Below, one piece after another: positions 19,652 to 28,560 of a stretch of 64,000 bases of DNA. The notes beneath the pieces are model-generated. The model did not search any database and had not been told where the DNA came from. It saw only the letters and a program-made list of their open reading frames with translations. A program made the translations under genes and the position numbers. Each line of letters starts with the position of its first letter. Positions within the stretch are counted from its first letter, which is position 1. The DNA comes from Streptomyces sp. TLI_053 (lineage in GTDB: Bacteria; Actinomycetota; Actinomycetes; Streptomycetales; Streptomycetaceae): NCBI RefSeq assembly GCF_900105395.1, contig NZ_LT629775.1:682001-746000 (forward strand), written 5' to 3'.

Positions 19652-21459
19652 CCGAGCCTCATCCGGCTGTCTCCCCTCCAGGCCAGCCAGAGATCCGCGT
19701 AACGGCCGCCCAGGGCCACCAGTTCCTCGTGGGTGCCCTGCTCCACGACCCGCCCCGCGTCCAGCACGGCGATCCGGTCGGCCGCCATCGCCTGGGTCAG
19801 CCGGTGGGCCACGAACAGCGTGGTCCGCCCCGCGCAGGCGGCCCGGACCGCCCGCTCCAGCTCGGCCGCGCCCTCGCTGCCGGCCTCCGCGGTCGACTCG
19901 TCGAGCACCACCACCGGCGCCCGGCCCAGCACCAGCCGGGCCAGCGCCACCTGCGCGACCTTGGTGCCGTCCAGCCGCTCGCCGCCCTCCCCCACCGGTG
20001 TGGCCGGCCCCTCCGGCAGGGCCTCGACCCACTCGGCGGCACCCACCGTGCGCAGCGCCTCGGCCAGTTCGGCGTCGGTGGCCGTCGGCGCCGCCAGCCG
20101 CAGGTCCTCGGCCAGCGGGCCGGAGAACACGTGGGTCTCCTGGGTGAGCACGCTCACCAGCGCCCGCGCCGCGACCTCGTCCAGGTCGGCGAGATCGCTC
20201 GACCCGATCCGCACCGATCCGGCCTGCGGGGTCTCGATCCCGGCGACCAGGGCGGCCAGCGTCGACTTGCCCGCGCCCGTCGCCCCCACCAGTGCCAGCG
20301 AACCCCCCGCCGGAACGGTCAGACTGACGTCCCGCAGGACCGGTTCCTCCGCGCCGGGATAGCGGAAGGTCAGCCCCTCCACCGTCACCGGGCACGCAAC
20401 CACACCCCGGGGGGCCGCCTCCGGGTGGCCCACCAGCCGCTCCGCCTCGGACTCGGTCAGCACCCCGACCAGCCGGGTCAGGCTCGCGCCCGACTTCTGC
20501 GCCTCGTCGAAGGTGAACATGATGGCGCCCAGCGGCGTGAACAGACGGTGGAACACCAGCGGGGCCGCCGACACGTCGCCCAGGCCGGCCGACCCCGTCT
20601 CCAGCAGGACGTAGCCCACCAGGAGGATCAGGACCAGTCCGATGAACTCGGCCCGGTTCTCCCGGCCGACGAACCGGCCGAACAGCCGGAACACCTCGAT
20701 CCCGTGGTCCCGCACCCGCCGCGAGTCGGTGGCGACCTTCTCCCGGAACGCCTCCTCCAGCCGGTACGCCCGCACCGTGCCGATGCCGTTCAGCCCGCTG
20801 ATCAGCGCCTGCGCGCGGTCGGCCTGGGCGGCCCGCTGCTTGCGGTAGAGCGGGGCGGACCGGGGCAGGTACCAGCGCAGCGCCAGCCCGTAGGCGGGCA
20901 GCGCGCAGGCACCCGCCAGGCCGAGCCGCCAGTCCAGCCCGAACATGCCGATCGTGGCCACGGCGACCAGCACACCCGCCGAGAACACGGTGGGGATGGC
21001 CGCCCGGATGCCCCTGGACAGGACGGCGACGTCGTCGCCCACCCGGGAGAGGACGTCACCCCGGCCCACCTGCTCCACCCGGCCGACCGGCATGCCCAGC
21101 ACCGCCCGGACGGCACCCTCCCGCAGGTGGGCGAGCAGTTCCGCGCCGAGCCGCCCGATCAGGTAGGTGGAGGCCGCGGTGGCCGCCGCGCCGAGCAGCG
21201 CGGAGACCACCATCAGGACCCCGGTGCCCAGCAGGGCCGAGCGCGGCTCGCCCCCGACCACCCCGTCGACCACCCGGCCGAGCAGGAGCACCGGGAGCAT
21301 CTGGAGCGCCGCGCCGGCCACCGTGCTGAGCACGGTGGCCGCCGTCAGCCACGGGGTCTCGCGGCAGCGGGAGAGGACCCACCGGGCCGCCTCCCGGCCG
21401 CTCGTGGTGCGCAGGACGGTGGCGGCGGCCGGAGCGACGCGCTCCTCCGTGGTGGTCAC
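19648..21459 (-). CDS. cchG: ABC exporter half-transporter with catalytic ATP site (CchG)
   Basis: 603 residues from the GTG at 21459 (GGAGGAAGG upstream; the open frame beyond it is non-coding). It has an N-terminal six-helix exporter domain and a C-terminal nucleotide-binding domain. Walker A GATGAGKST and Walker B VVVLDEST are intact, with H-loop VAHRL, but the signature motif is degraded to LDGTK in place of LSGGQ. This is the mirror image of CchI, which has LSGGQ but no Walker A or B. A CchG-CchI heterodimer would hold one complete ATP site and one dead site. The likely role is coelichelin export. The gene follows cchF by 46 bp. Confidence 0.9.
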   Translation of the reverse strand: MTTTEERVAPAAATVLRTTSGREAARWVLSRCRETPWLTAATVLSTVAGAALQMLPVLLLGRVVDGVVGGEPRSALLGTGVLMVVSALLGAAATAASTYLIGRLGAELLAHLREGAVRAVLGMPVGRVEQVGRGDVLSRVGDDVAVLSRGIRAAIPTVFSAGVLVAVATIGMFGLDWRLGLAGACALPAYGLALRWYLPRSAPLYRKQRAAQADRAQALISGLNGIGTVRAYRLEEAFREKVATDSRRVRDHGIEVFRLFGRFVGRENRAEFIGLVLILLVGYVLLETGSAGLGDVSAAPLVFHRLFTPLGAIMFTFDEAQKSGASLTRLVGVLTESEAERLVGHPEAAPRGVVACPVTVEGLTFRYPGAEEPVLRDVSLTVPAGGSLALVGATGAGKSTLAALVAGIETPQAGSVRIGSSDLADLDEVAARALVSVLTQETHVFSGPLAEDLRLAAPTATDAELAEALRTVGAAEWVEALPEGPATPVGEGGERLDGTKVAQVALARLVLGRAPVVVLDESTAEAGSEGAAELERAVRAACAGRTTLFVAHRLTQAMAADRIAVLDAGRVVEQGTHEELVALGGRYADLWLAWRGDSRMRLG

Positions 21460-21505
21460 ACCCGGGTCCTTCCTCCGGACGGGGGACCGGCCGGCCCGGG
21501 GCGGA

Positions 21506-22576
21506 TCACCCCTGGCCGACCGACTTGACGAGCTCGTCGATGGCGTACGGCAGGGAGAGCAGGGTGGCCTGGGACATCGCGGCGCCGACCGCGGGGCCCT
21601 CACTGTCCAGCAGGTAGGACACCTTGCCGGCCTTGGTCACCTTGAGGTTGGCGAAGAGGTCGAACTTCTTCAGCGCGTCGGTGTCGGCCTTGTCGTTGAT
21701 GACGAAGACCCGGTCGACGTCGATCAGGTCCATCCGCTCCGGGGAGAGCTGGGTGGAGAAGTCCTTGCCCGCGATCCTGTCGATCTCGGTCTGGCCCTTG
21801 AAGCCCATGCCGGACAGCAGCTGGCCCCGCACGTCGGTGGTGGTGAAGGGGGTCACCGAGTCCTTGTACCACGACAGCGAGACGGCGGTCTGGTTGGCGA
21901 ACTCCGGGTGCGCCGTCTTGACCGCGGCGAGCTTGTCCTGGATGCCCTGGACCAGCTTCTTGCCCTCGTCGGCCCGGCCGAGCGCGTTGGCGATGTGCAG
22001 GGCGTTGTCCTGCCACGGAGCGCTGAACGGCTCCTTCTCGGCCTTGGTGCGGCCGACCGTCGGGGCGATCTTCGAGAGCTTGTCGTAGGCGGCCTGGTCG
22101 ATCTCGGAGTAGACCGCGACGATCAGGTCGGGCCGCAGGGCGGCGATCTTCTCGAAGTTGGGGCCGGCGTCGCCGTTGTTGAGGACGACCTCGGGCTTGG
22201 CGTCGCCCCACTGGGCCTTCACCCACGGCCACTGGGTGTTGATGTCGGGGCTCTGGCCCGCCGGGTTCGGGTACTGGTCGACCATGCCGACCGGCTTGAT
22301 GCCGAAGGCCAGCACGGCCTGGTCGTCCGTGTAGCCGACGGTGACGACCCGCTTGGGGGCCTTGTCGACCTTCGTGGATCCGAACGCGTGCTCCACCGTC
22401 ACCGGGAACGAACCGGCCGAAGTGCCGTTGGCAGCGCTGTCGTTGGTGGACTTGCCGGTCGCGTCGGACCCGCACCCCGCGAGCAGGCCCACACCGAGCG
22501 CCGCGGCGGCCACCGTCGCCGCCAGCCGCTGCCGGCGCCCGGTACGCGTCGAACGCGGCGTTCTGTCGAGGAGCAT
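21506..22576 (-). CDS. cchF: Siderophore-binding lipoprotein (CchF)
   Basis: 356 residues, ATG with AAGGGA upstream. It has a lipoprotein signal with lipobox LLAGC near residue 35, followed by a Ser/Asn/Gly linker. The body is a FecB/FhuD-type class III substrate-binding protein: two lobes joined by a long helix, with KRVVTVGYTDDQAVLAFG near the start and ALRPDLIVAVYSEI and AIDELVKSV toward the end. It captures ferric siderophore at the outer face of the membrane and hands it to CchCD. The gene has its own iron box just upstream (22648-22666). Confidence 0.93.
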   Translation of the reverse strand: MLLDRTPRSTRTGRRQRLAATVAAAALGVGLLAGCGSDATGKSTNDSAANGTSAGSFPVTVEHAFGSTKVDKAPKRVVTVGYTDDQAVLAFGIKPVGMVDQYPNPAGQSPDINTQWPWVKAQWGDAKPEVVLNNGDAGPNFEKIAALRPDLIVAVYSEIDQAAYDKLSKIAPTVGRTKAEKEPFSAPWQDNALHIANALGRADEGKKLVQGIQDKLAAVKTAHPEFANQTAVSLSWYKDSVTPFTTTDVRGQLLSGMGFKGQTEIDRIAGKDFSTQLSPERMDLIDVDRVFVINDKADTDALKKFDLFANLKVTKAGKVSYLLDSEGPAVGAAMSQATLLSLPYAIDELVKSVGQG

Positions 22577-22647
22577 GCGAAATCCCTTGCTGTCGTACCG
22601 TCAGCCGAAGTCCCCTCGGCGGGGAGGCAAACGCTATCCCTGGTTTG

Positions 22648-22666
22648 TGAGGTAAGCCTAGCCTAA
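22648..22666. promoter_or_regulatory. Iron box upstream of cchF, overlapping the cchE stop codon
   Basis: TGAGGTAAGCCTAGCCTAA, 15 of 19 to consensus. The TAG stop of cchE (22663-22665, CTA on the plus strand) lies within it. It is about 70 nt upstream of the cchF start. Confidence 0.75.
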
Positions 22667-23571
22667 GTCGTGCTTTCTACGTCCCGTTTCATCCCGCTCC
22701 GGACGTGCGTCCGGCCGATCGGCACGATGAGCGGCCGGTCCCCCACCGGATCGTCGATCACCTCGGCCCGCAGGCCGAACGCCTCGTGCAGCAGCTCGGG
22801 AGTCACCACGTCGCGCGGGTGACCCTGCGCCAGCACCGCGCCCGCCTTCATGACGATCAGGTTGTCGCTGTACCGGGCGGCCAGATTGAGGTCGTGCAGC
22901 ACCATCACCACGGTGCACCCCGACTCGTGCAGGTCGTCCACCAGGTCGAGCACGTCGATCGCGTGCGCCAGGTCCAGATAGGTGGTGGGTTCGTCGAGCA
23001 GCAGCAGATCGGTGCCCTGGGCGAGGGTCATCGAGATCCAGACCCGCTGCCGCTGGCCCCCGGAGAGCGAATCGACCGGGCGGTGGGCCAGGTCGGCCAC
23101 CCCGGTCATGGCCAGGGCGCCCTCCACCACCGAGGCGTCGTCGGAGGACCACTGCCGCAGCCAGCTCTGGTGCGGGTGCCGCCCCCGGGCGACCAGGTCC
23201 GCCACCGTCAGGCCCTCCGGGGCGACCGGCGACTGCGGCAGCAGGCCGAGCTTCTTCGCCACGTCCCTGGTCCTCAGCGTGGCGATGTCCTCGCCGTCCA
23301 GCACCACCGCTCCCCGGCTCGGCCTGAGCAGCCGTGACAGGGTGCGCAGCAGGGTGGACTTGCCGCAGCCGTTCGGGCCGATGATGGTGGTCACCACCCC
23401 GGTGGGGATCGCAACGTCCAGCGAGTCGATCACGGTCCGTTCGCCGTACCCGACGCTGACGCCCCGGGCCGCGAGCCGCGGGACCTTCGCGGCGCCGGTC
23501 GCGGGCCCGGTCCCGGGCCCGGCTTCGGTCGTTCTTCCGGGGTGGCTCCCGGTGATGGAGTCGGCGACCAT
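22663..23571 (-). CDS. cchE: Ferric-siderophore ABC importer ATPase (CchE)
   Basis: 302 residues, FecE/FhuC family. Motifs: Walker A GPNGCGKST, Q-loop LLPQS, signature LSGGQRQR, Walker B LLLLDEPTTYLD and H-loop VLHD. A Pro/Gly/Thr-rich N-terminal extension of about 30 residues precedes the domain. It energises uptake through CchC/CchD. An iron box lies 10 nt upstream of its start (23581-23599), so it may be transcribed separately from cchBCD. Confidence 0.94.
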   Translation of the reverse strand: MVADSITGSHPGRTTEAGPGTGPATGAAKVPRLAARGVSVGYGERTVIDSLDVAIPTGVVTTIIGPNGCGKSTLLRTLSRLLRPSRGAVVLDGEDIATLRTRDVAKKLGLLPQSPVAPEGLTVADLVARGRHPHQSWLRQWSSDDASVVEGALAMTGVADLAHRPVDSLSGGQRQRVWISMTLAQGTDLLLLDEPTTYLDLAHAIDVLDLVDDLHESGCTVVMVLHDLNLAARYSDNLIVMKAGAVLAQGHPRDVVTPELLHEAFGLRAEVIDDPVGDRPLIVPIGRTHVRSGMKRDVESTT

Positions 23572-23580
23572 GGCTCCCCC

Positions 23581-23599
23581 TCAGTTTAGGCTTACCTTA
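23581..23599. promoter_or_regulatory. Iron box upstream of cchE
   Basis: TCAGTTTAGGCTTACCTTA, 15 of 19 to consensus, in the short gap between the cchD stop (23612) and the cchE start (23571). Confidence 0.72.
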
Positions 23600-23611
23600 C
23601 TTTCTTATCAC

Positions 23612-24673
23612 CTAACGGCGGTTCGCCCGAACCAGGAGGTACACCAGGAAGGGGCCGCCGATCGCGGCGGTGACCACGCCGACCGGCAGGGTCACCGGCA
23701 GCGCCGTCCGGGCCACCAGGTCCGACCCGAGCAGCAGCAGCGCCCCCACCGCGCCGGACGCCACCAGCGGCGGCGTCGGGTACCTGGTCAGACGCATCGC
23801 CACCTGCGGCGCCACCATGGCGACGAAGGGGACCGGACCGGCCGCGCTCACCGCGAACCCGGCCAGCAGCACCGCGCACAGCAGCAGCACCGCCCGCACC
23901 CGGGTGTGCCGGACGCCCAGGCCCGCGGCCACGTCGTCGCCGAAGTGCATCGGCTTGAACTGGAAGGCGGCGCCGGTCACCACGGCCAGCACCGCCAGCA
24001 CGCCCCAGAGCGCCGTCCCGACCTCGTCCCAGGAACGGTTGTCCAGCGACCCGACCAGCCACGCCTGGGCCCTGGCCACGTCCCTGATGTCGGCGGTGGC
24101 CAGCAGCCAGGTCGTCAGCGCCTCCATCACCGCGCTCACCGAGATGCCGATCAGGATGAGCCGGAAGCCGTCCACCCCGCGGCGCCAGGCCAGGAAGTAC
24201 ACCAGCAGTCCGGTGCCGAGGCCGCCCAGGAGGGACGCTCCGGAGAGGCCGACCGAGCTGACGACCGCGGCGGCCGAGCCGCCCGACACCGTCACCAGGA
24301 ACACCGCGACCGCGCTCGCCCCGCCGGTGATCCCCAGGATGTCCGGGCTGGCCAGGGGGTTGCGGGCGATCGACTGGGTCAGTGCCCCGGACACTCCCAG
24401 GGCGACCCCGACGACCAGGCCGGCCATCGCCCGCGGCAGCCGCAGGTCCATGATCACGAACTGGTCGACCCGCTCGCCCCCGCCGAAGAGGGTGGCGACC
24501 ACCTGCGGCAGGCCGATGGGGAAGTCCCCCAGGGCGATGGACAGGCAGAACAGGAGGAAGGTCGCCGCCGCCAGCAGCAGCGTGACCAGCACGACCCACG
24601 GCCGCCAGACGAAGGACATGCCGCCGAAGCGCACACCCGGAGCCACGGCCGGCTTCACCACTGTCACGTTCAT
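23612..24673 (-). CDS. cchD: FecCD-family siderophore permease (CchD)
   Basis: 353 residues from the ATG at 24673, which overlaps the TGA of cchC in an ATGA junction. A FecCD/BtuC-type permease with about ten membrane segments. Family marks include LRLPRAMAGLVVGVALGVSGALTQSIARNPLASPDILGI and the coupling region GLGVRHTRVRA, with GPVPFVAMVAPQVAMRL after it. It pairs with CchC to form the membrane channel for ferric coelichelin. The same frame stays open far upstream through cchC and cchB, but that extension is antisense-type noise. Confidence 0.93.
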   Translation of the reverse strand: MNVTVVKPAVAPGVRFGGMSFVWRPWVVLVTLLLAAATFLLFCLSIALGDFPIGLPQVVATLFGGGERVDQFVIMDLRLPRAMAGLVVGVALGVSGALTQSIARNPLASPDILGITGGASAVAVFLVTVSGGSAAAVVSSVGLSGASLLGGLGTGLLVYFLAWRRGVDGFRLILIGISVSAVMEALTTWLLATADIRDVARAQAWLVGSLDNRSWDEVGTALWGVLAVLAVVTGAAFQFKPMHFGDDVAAGLGVRHTRVRAVLLLCAVLLAGFAVSAAGPVPFVAMVAPQVAMRLTRYPTPPLVASGAVGALLLLGSDLVARTALPVTLPVGVVTAAIGGPFLVYLLVRANRR

Positions 24674-25797
24674 GCGCTCCTGAACTTTCCTCGCCACACC
24701 AGGACCGCGAAGAACGGGGCGCCCAGCAGGGCGACCAGCACGCCGGCGTCCAGTTCGCCCGGCCGGACCACCACGCGCCCCACGATGTCGCACACCAGCA
24801 GGACCACCGCGCCGAGCAGTCCCGCGTACGGCACCAGCCAGCGGTAGTCGGGTCCGGCGAGGTACCTCGCCACGTGCGCCACCATCAGGCCGAGGAAGGC
24901 GATCGGACCGCAGGCCGCGGTGGCCGCGCCCGCCATCAGGGTGATGGCGACGATGCCGACCGTCCTGATCAGGGTGATGTTCACCCCGAGGCCCCGGGCC
25001 ACGTCGTCGCCGAGGTTGAGCAGGTTGACGGAGGGCAGCACGGCCAGGGCCATGACCAGGCCGACCACGATGAACGGTGTCACCGGCCAGATGACCCGGA
25101 ACGGGACGCCGGCCAGCGAGCCGGTGTTCCAGAACCGCAGGGCGTTCAGGGCCGTCTTGTCCGACAGCGCGATCGCGGTGGTCATCGCCGCGAGGAACAC
25201 CGCGACCCCCTGGCCCGCCAGGGCGAGCGTCAGCGGATTCCCGGCGCCCCGGCCGATGCTCGACAGCCCGAACACGACCGCCCCGGCCAGCCCGGCACCG
25301 AGGAAGGCGAACCAGACGTACTGGGCCGGGTCGGTGAGGCCGAACAGCGAGATCGCCGACACCACCGCGAAGGAGGCGCCGGTGTTCACCCCCAGCAGGC
25401 CGGTGTCCGCGATCGGGTTGCGGGTGAACCCCTGGATCAGCGCCCCGCCGACGCCCAGGGCGATGCCCGCCAGGACCGCGAGCACCGTCCTGGGCAGCCG
25501 CACGGTCCGCACGATCAGCCGGATCTCGGTGGCCCGCTGGTCCGGGTCCGGCCCGGCGAACAGTCCGTGCCACACCTCGGCCGGACTCAACGCCCGCGCA
25601 CCGACGGCGACCGAGACCACCGCGGCGACCAGGAGGAGCGCGGCGACCGCCACCAGCCCGGTGATCCGCCGCCGACGGGCCGCCGCGGCCGCGGTCGGCA
25701 CCGGGCCTCCGGCCGTCGTCGTGGCCGGGGCCGGGCGGGGCCTCCCTGGTCTGCCGGCGGGCTGGCCGTCGGGGCGACGGCTGGTGCCGAGGGGCAC
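24670..25797 (-). CDS. cchC: FecCD-family siderophore permease (CchC)
   Basis: 375 residues from a GTG at 25797, preferred because GGAGAGAGG lies 7 nt upstream; a GTG at 25827 is possible. About 40 residues of Pro/Arg/Gly-rich sequence precede ten hydrophobic segments. Family signatures: VRLPRTVLAVLAGIALGVGGALIQGFTRNPIADTGLLGV and GLGVNITLIRT, then GPIAFLGLMVAHVARYL. It is translationally coupled to cchD. It likely belongs to the cchB transcript, although 114 bp containing a small tandem repeat separate it from cchB. Confidence 0.92.
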   Translation of the reverse strand: MPLGTSRRPDGQPAGRPGRPRPAPATTTAGGPVPTAAAAARRRRITGLVAVAALLLVAAVVSVAVGARALSPAEVWHGLFAGPDPDQRATEIRLIVRTVRLPRTVLAVLAGIALGVGGALIQGFTRNPIADTGLLGVNTGASFAVVSAISLFGLTDPAQYVWFAFLGAGLAGAVVFGLSSIGRGAGNPLTLALAGQGVAVFLAAMTTAIALSDKTALNALRFWNTGSLAGVPFRVIWPVTPFIVVGLVMALAVLPSVNLLNLGDDVARGLGVNITLIRTVGIVAITLMAGAATAACGPIAFLGLMVAHVARYLAGPDYRWLVPYAGLLGAVVLLVCDIVGRVVVRPGELDAGVLVALLGAPFFAVLVWRGKFRSA

Positions 25798-25878
25798 GGG
25801 CGTTCCTCTCTCCTGCGTGGTGCTCACACACCGCCGCCGTGCCGTGCGGTGCGACGGCACGGCAGCGGACGGCGGCGG

Positions 25879-25902
25879 GTGCGGTGGTGCGGTGGTGCGG
25901 TG
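25879..25902. repeat. 8-bp tandem repeat between cchB and cchC
   Basis: Three perfect copies of gtgcggtg in the gap between the cchB stop (25912) and the cchC start (25797). Confidence 0.7.
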
Positions 25903-25911
25903 GTGCTGAGC

Positions 25912-27273
25912 CTAGGCGGTCGGCTGGCGGACCCCGGCCTCCTCGCTGACGGGCGGGACCTCGACCGGTCCGGCCGCGCGGCCGCGGTCGACGATCGAGT
26001 CCAGGATCTCGCCGACCCGGACCGCCGTGTTGGACAGCAGGGAGGAGGTGATGCCGTGGGTGTGCTCCGTGCCGCCCTGGAGGTAGATGCCGCAACGGAG
26101 TCCGGGGTCGGTCGCCACCCGGTAGTCGCGCTCGACCCGGACCCGGCCCAGCTCGTCGCGCTGGCACCGGTCGGCGACCGCGCCGAGGACCCCCAGGCCG
26201 TCGGCCGGCAGGTATCCGGTGGCGCAGACGACGACATCGGCCTCCAGCGCGGCCGCCTCGCCGGTGACCAGGTTCTCGACGGTCGCGCGGACCGCACCGG
26301 GTATCTCCTCGGCGGCCGTGAGGCGCGAGACGTTCAGGAAGCGCAGCCGCTCCGTACCCAGCACCTTCTCCTGGTACGCCTGCCGGTAGAGGTCGTCGAT
26401 GAGGTCGATGTCCACCACGGAGTAGTTGGTGTTCCCGTGGTAGCCCATCAGCCGGCGCTTCACCTCCTCCGGTGCGGTGAAGTACGCGTCGACGGCCTCC
26501 GGGTCGAAGATCCGGTTGGCGAAGCTGCTGTCGTCCGCCGGGCTGTAGCCGTAGCGGGAGAACACCGCGCAGACCTCCGCGGCCGGGAAGCGGCGGTGCA
26601 GGTAGGCGACCGCCTCGGCGGCGCTCTGGCCGGCACCGACCACGACGAAGCGGCCGGGCTCGGTGCCGTCGAGGGCGCCGATGTTGCGCAGCAGGTCGGA
26701 GTTGTGCCAGACCCGCTCGCCCCGCTCGACGCCCTCGGGCATGACCGGGCGCAGCCCGGTGCCGATGACGAGGTTGCGCGCGCGGTGGACCACGGTCTCG
26801 TCCCCGGACCGGGCCGTGACGTCCAGGTACTCCACCACGCCGTCGCGCAGGACGGGTTCGACGGAGACGACCCGGTGGCCGTAGGAGACCATGTCGTCGA
26901 CCTTCGCCGCGGCCCACTCGAAGTAGTCGTGGAACTCGACCCGGAGCGGGAAGAGGTTCTTGTGGTTGACGAAGTCGATCAGGCGGCCTCTGCTCTGCAG
27001 GTAGCAGAGGAAGCTGTACTCGCTCGCCGGGTTCCGGAGCGTCACCAGGTCCTTGAGGAAGGACACCTGCATCGTCGCGTCGTCGATGAGCATGCCCCGG
27101 TGCCAGCCGAAGCCGGGTTGCTGCTCGAAGAAGTGCGCGGTGACGGCCTGGTGCCTCCCGACGCGCTCGTTGTGCTCGCTCAGCGCGATCGCCATGGCGA
27201 CGTTCGACGGCCCGAAGCCGATACCGATCAGGTCGTGGATCAGTGCTGCGTCGCCGGGAAGGGCCCGAGGCAT
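25912..27273 (-). CDS. cchB: L-ornithine N5-monooxygenase (CchB)
   Basis: 453 residues, SidA/PvdA/IucD family of flavin N-hydroxylases. It shows the FAD-binding GIGFGPSN near residue 17, substrate/FAD residues in SFLKDLVTLRNPASEYSFL, the NADPH-binding GAGQSAAE near residue 215 and the family ATGY motif near residue 355. It converts L-ornithine to N5-hydroxyornithine, the precursor of both hydroxamates of coelichelin. It is the only such enzyme in the window, so it may also feed the region B NRPS, whose last module has the same hydroxyornithine code. It diverges from cchA with an iron box for each direction. Confidence 0.95.
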   Translation of the reverse strand: MPRALPGDAALIHDLIGIGFGPSNVAMAIALSEHNERVGRHQAVTAHFFEQQPGFGWHRGMLIDDATMQVSFLKDLVTLRNPASEYSFLCYLQSRGRLIDFVNHKNLFPLRVEFHDYFEWAAAKVDDMVSYGHRVVSVEPVLRDGVVEYLDVTARSGDETVVHRARNLVIGTGLRPVMPEGVERGERVWHNSDLLRNIGALDGTEPGRFVVVGAGQSAAEAVAYLHRRFPAAEVCAVFSRYGYSPADDSSFANRIFDPEAVDAYFTAPEEVKRRLMGYHGNTNYSVVDIDLIDDLYRQAYQEKVLGTERLRFLNVSRLTAAEEIPGAVRATVENLVTGEAAALEADVVVCATGYLPADGLGVLGAVADRCQRDELGRVRVERDYRVATDPGLRCGIYLQGGTEHTHGITSSLLSNTAVRVGEILDSIVDRGRAAGPVEVPPVSEEAGVRQPTA

Positions 27274-27302
27274 GTCACTCCCATTCGTGCGCCGGTTTGA
27301 AC

Positions 27303-27321
27303 TTAGGCAAGGCTAACCTGA
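27303..27321. promoter_or_regulatory. Iron box upstream of cchB
   Basis: TTAGGCAAGGCTAACCTGA, 16 of 19 to consensus, 30 nt upstream of the cchB start. It should control the cchBCD transcript. Confidence 0.85.
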
Positions 27322-27402
27322 TCAATCTTGAGTGTCGACCGGGCGGACGGTCAAATCCTCCACCGCCGGTCAACTCCGCCCCGGAAGGGAGCCGTTGCAC
27401 GG

Positions 27403-27421
27403 TTAGGTAAGCCTTGCTTTA
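27403..27421. promoter_or_regulatory. Weaker iron box upstream of cchA
   Basis: TTAGGTAAGCCTTGCTTTA, 13 of 19 to consensus with an intact left half. It is 39 nt upstream of the cchA start, in the same divergent region as the cchB box. Confidence 0.68.
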
Positions 27422-27459
27422 CTTTCCGTGTCAGTTCGCCAGCCCGAGGAGGAACGCTG

Positions 27460-28407
27460 ATGCGGGTCGTCATGTTCGGTTATCAGACCTGGGGCCACCG
27501 CACCCTGAAGGCGCTCCTGGAATCCGAGCACGACGTCGTGCTGGTGGTGACGCACCCCCGGAGCGAGCACGCCTACGAGAAGATCTGGAGCGACTCGGTC
27601 GCCGACCTCGCCGAGGAGCACGGCGTCCCGGTCCTGATCCGCAACCGCCCGGACGACGACGAGCTGCTGCGGCGCCTGGAGGAGGCCGCCCCGGACATCA
27701 TCGTCGCCAACAACTGGCGGACCTGGATCCCGCCCCGGATCTACACCCTGCCGAAGCACGGCACCCTCAACATCCACGACTCGCTGCTGCCCAAGTACGC
27801 CGGTTTCTCGCCGCTGATCTGGGCCCTCGTCAACGGCGAGTCCGAGGTCGGCGTCACCGCGCACCTGATGGACGAGGTGCTCGACGCTGGCGACATCGTG
27901 CGGCAGGAGGCGGTCGCCGTCGGTCCGACCGACACCGCCACCGACCTGTTCCACCGGACGGTCGAGCTGATCGCCCCCGTCACCATCGGCGCCCTCGACC
28001 TGATCGCCGGCGGCCGCACGGACTTCACCAAGCAGGACCGCTCGCAGGCCAGCTTCTTCCACAAGCGGGCGGAGGAGGACATCCGGATCGACTGGGGCTG
28101 GCCCGCCGACGTGCTGGAACGCCTGGTCCGCGCCCAGTCCGCCCCCTATCCGGCGGCCTTCACCTTCCACCGGGGCAGGCGCCTGGAGATCCTCGCCGCC
28201 GTCGTCTCCGAGGGCCGCTACGGCGGCACCCCCGGCCGGATCTTCTACCGCGAGGGCGAGGGCGTGGTGATCGTCGCGGGCGCCGACGCGCGCACCGGCC
28301 GCAACCACGGCCTGGCCGTCACCCGGGTCCGCACCGAGGACGGCCGGGAGCTGGCGGCCACCGAGTACTTCACCGCGATGGGCGGCTACCTCACCGCCCG
28401 GCCCTGA
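27460..28407 (+). CDS. cchA: N5-hydroxyornithine formyltransferase (CchA)
   Basis: 315 residues from the ATG at 27460 (GAGGAGGAACGCTG upstream); the upstream open frame crosses the iron box and is not coding. It is a methionyl-tRNA-formyltransferase-fold protein. The 10-formyl-tetrahydrofolate/catalytic region reads GTLNIHDSLLPKYAGFSP with the active Asn-x-His, followed by GVTAHLMDEVLDAGDIV, and there is a C-terminal OB-like domain. It formylates N5-hydroxyornithine to give the residue recognised by the DINYWGGIGK pocket of CchH module 1. Confidence 0.94.
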   Translation: MRVVMFGYQTWGHRTLKALLESEHDVVLVVTHPRSEHAYEKIWSDSVADLAEEHGVPVLIRNRPDDDELLRRLEEAAPDIIVANNWRTWIPPRIYTLPKHGTLNIHDSLLPKYAGFSPLIWALVNGESEVGVTAHLMDEVLDAGDIVRQEAVAVGPTDTATDLFHRTVELIAPVTIGALDLIAGGRTDFTKQDRSQASFFHKRAEEDIRIDWGWPADVLERLVRAQSAPYPAAFTFHRGRRLEILAAVVSEGRYGGTPGRIFYREGEGVVIVAGADARTGRNHGLAVTRVRTEDGRELAATEYFTAMGGYLTARP

Positions 28408-28422
28408 CCACCGGCGGGCCCC

Positions 28423-28456
28423 GGGGCCCCGCGCCGCGCGGGCGGTGCGGGGCCCC
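28423..28456. terminator. Hairpin after cchA
   Basis: GGGGCCCCGC (28423-28432) pairs perfectly with GCGGGGCCCC (28447-28456) across a 14-nt loop, 16 nt past the cchA stop. Confidence 0.7.
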
Positions 28457-28477
28457 GCCGTCAGGGCCGCCGCCGGA

Positions 28478-28560
28478 ACCGCGGTCGGGCCCGCCGCGAG
28501 GACCGGTGCCAGGACCGGTGCCGGGACCGGTGCCGGGACCGCGGTCAGGCCCGCCGCGCG
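28478..28560. repeat. Nested direct repeats between cchA and the MarR gene
   Basis: Three copies of a 12-bp unit (gaccggtgccgg, 28501-28536) are bracketed by a roughly 21-nt direct repeat (accgcggtc-g/a-ggcccgccgcg) at about 28478 and 28538. The right copy runs into the 3' end of the MarR gene. Confidence 0.65.

Noticed and set aside
23612..26917. A single 1101-codon minus-strand frame suggesting a fusion of unknown sequence to the CchD permease
   Set aside because: Only the last 353 codons are permease. The rest is an Arg/Pro/Gly-rich alternate frame of cchC and cchB, and cchD has its own ATG in an ATGA overlap with cchC.
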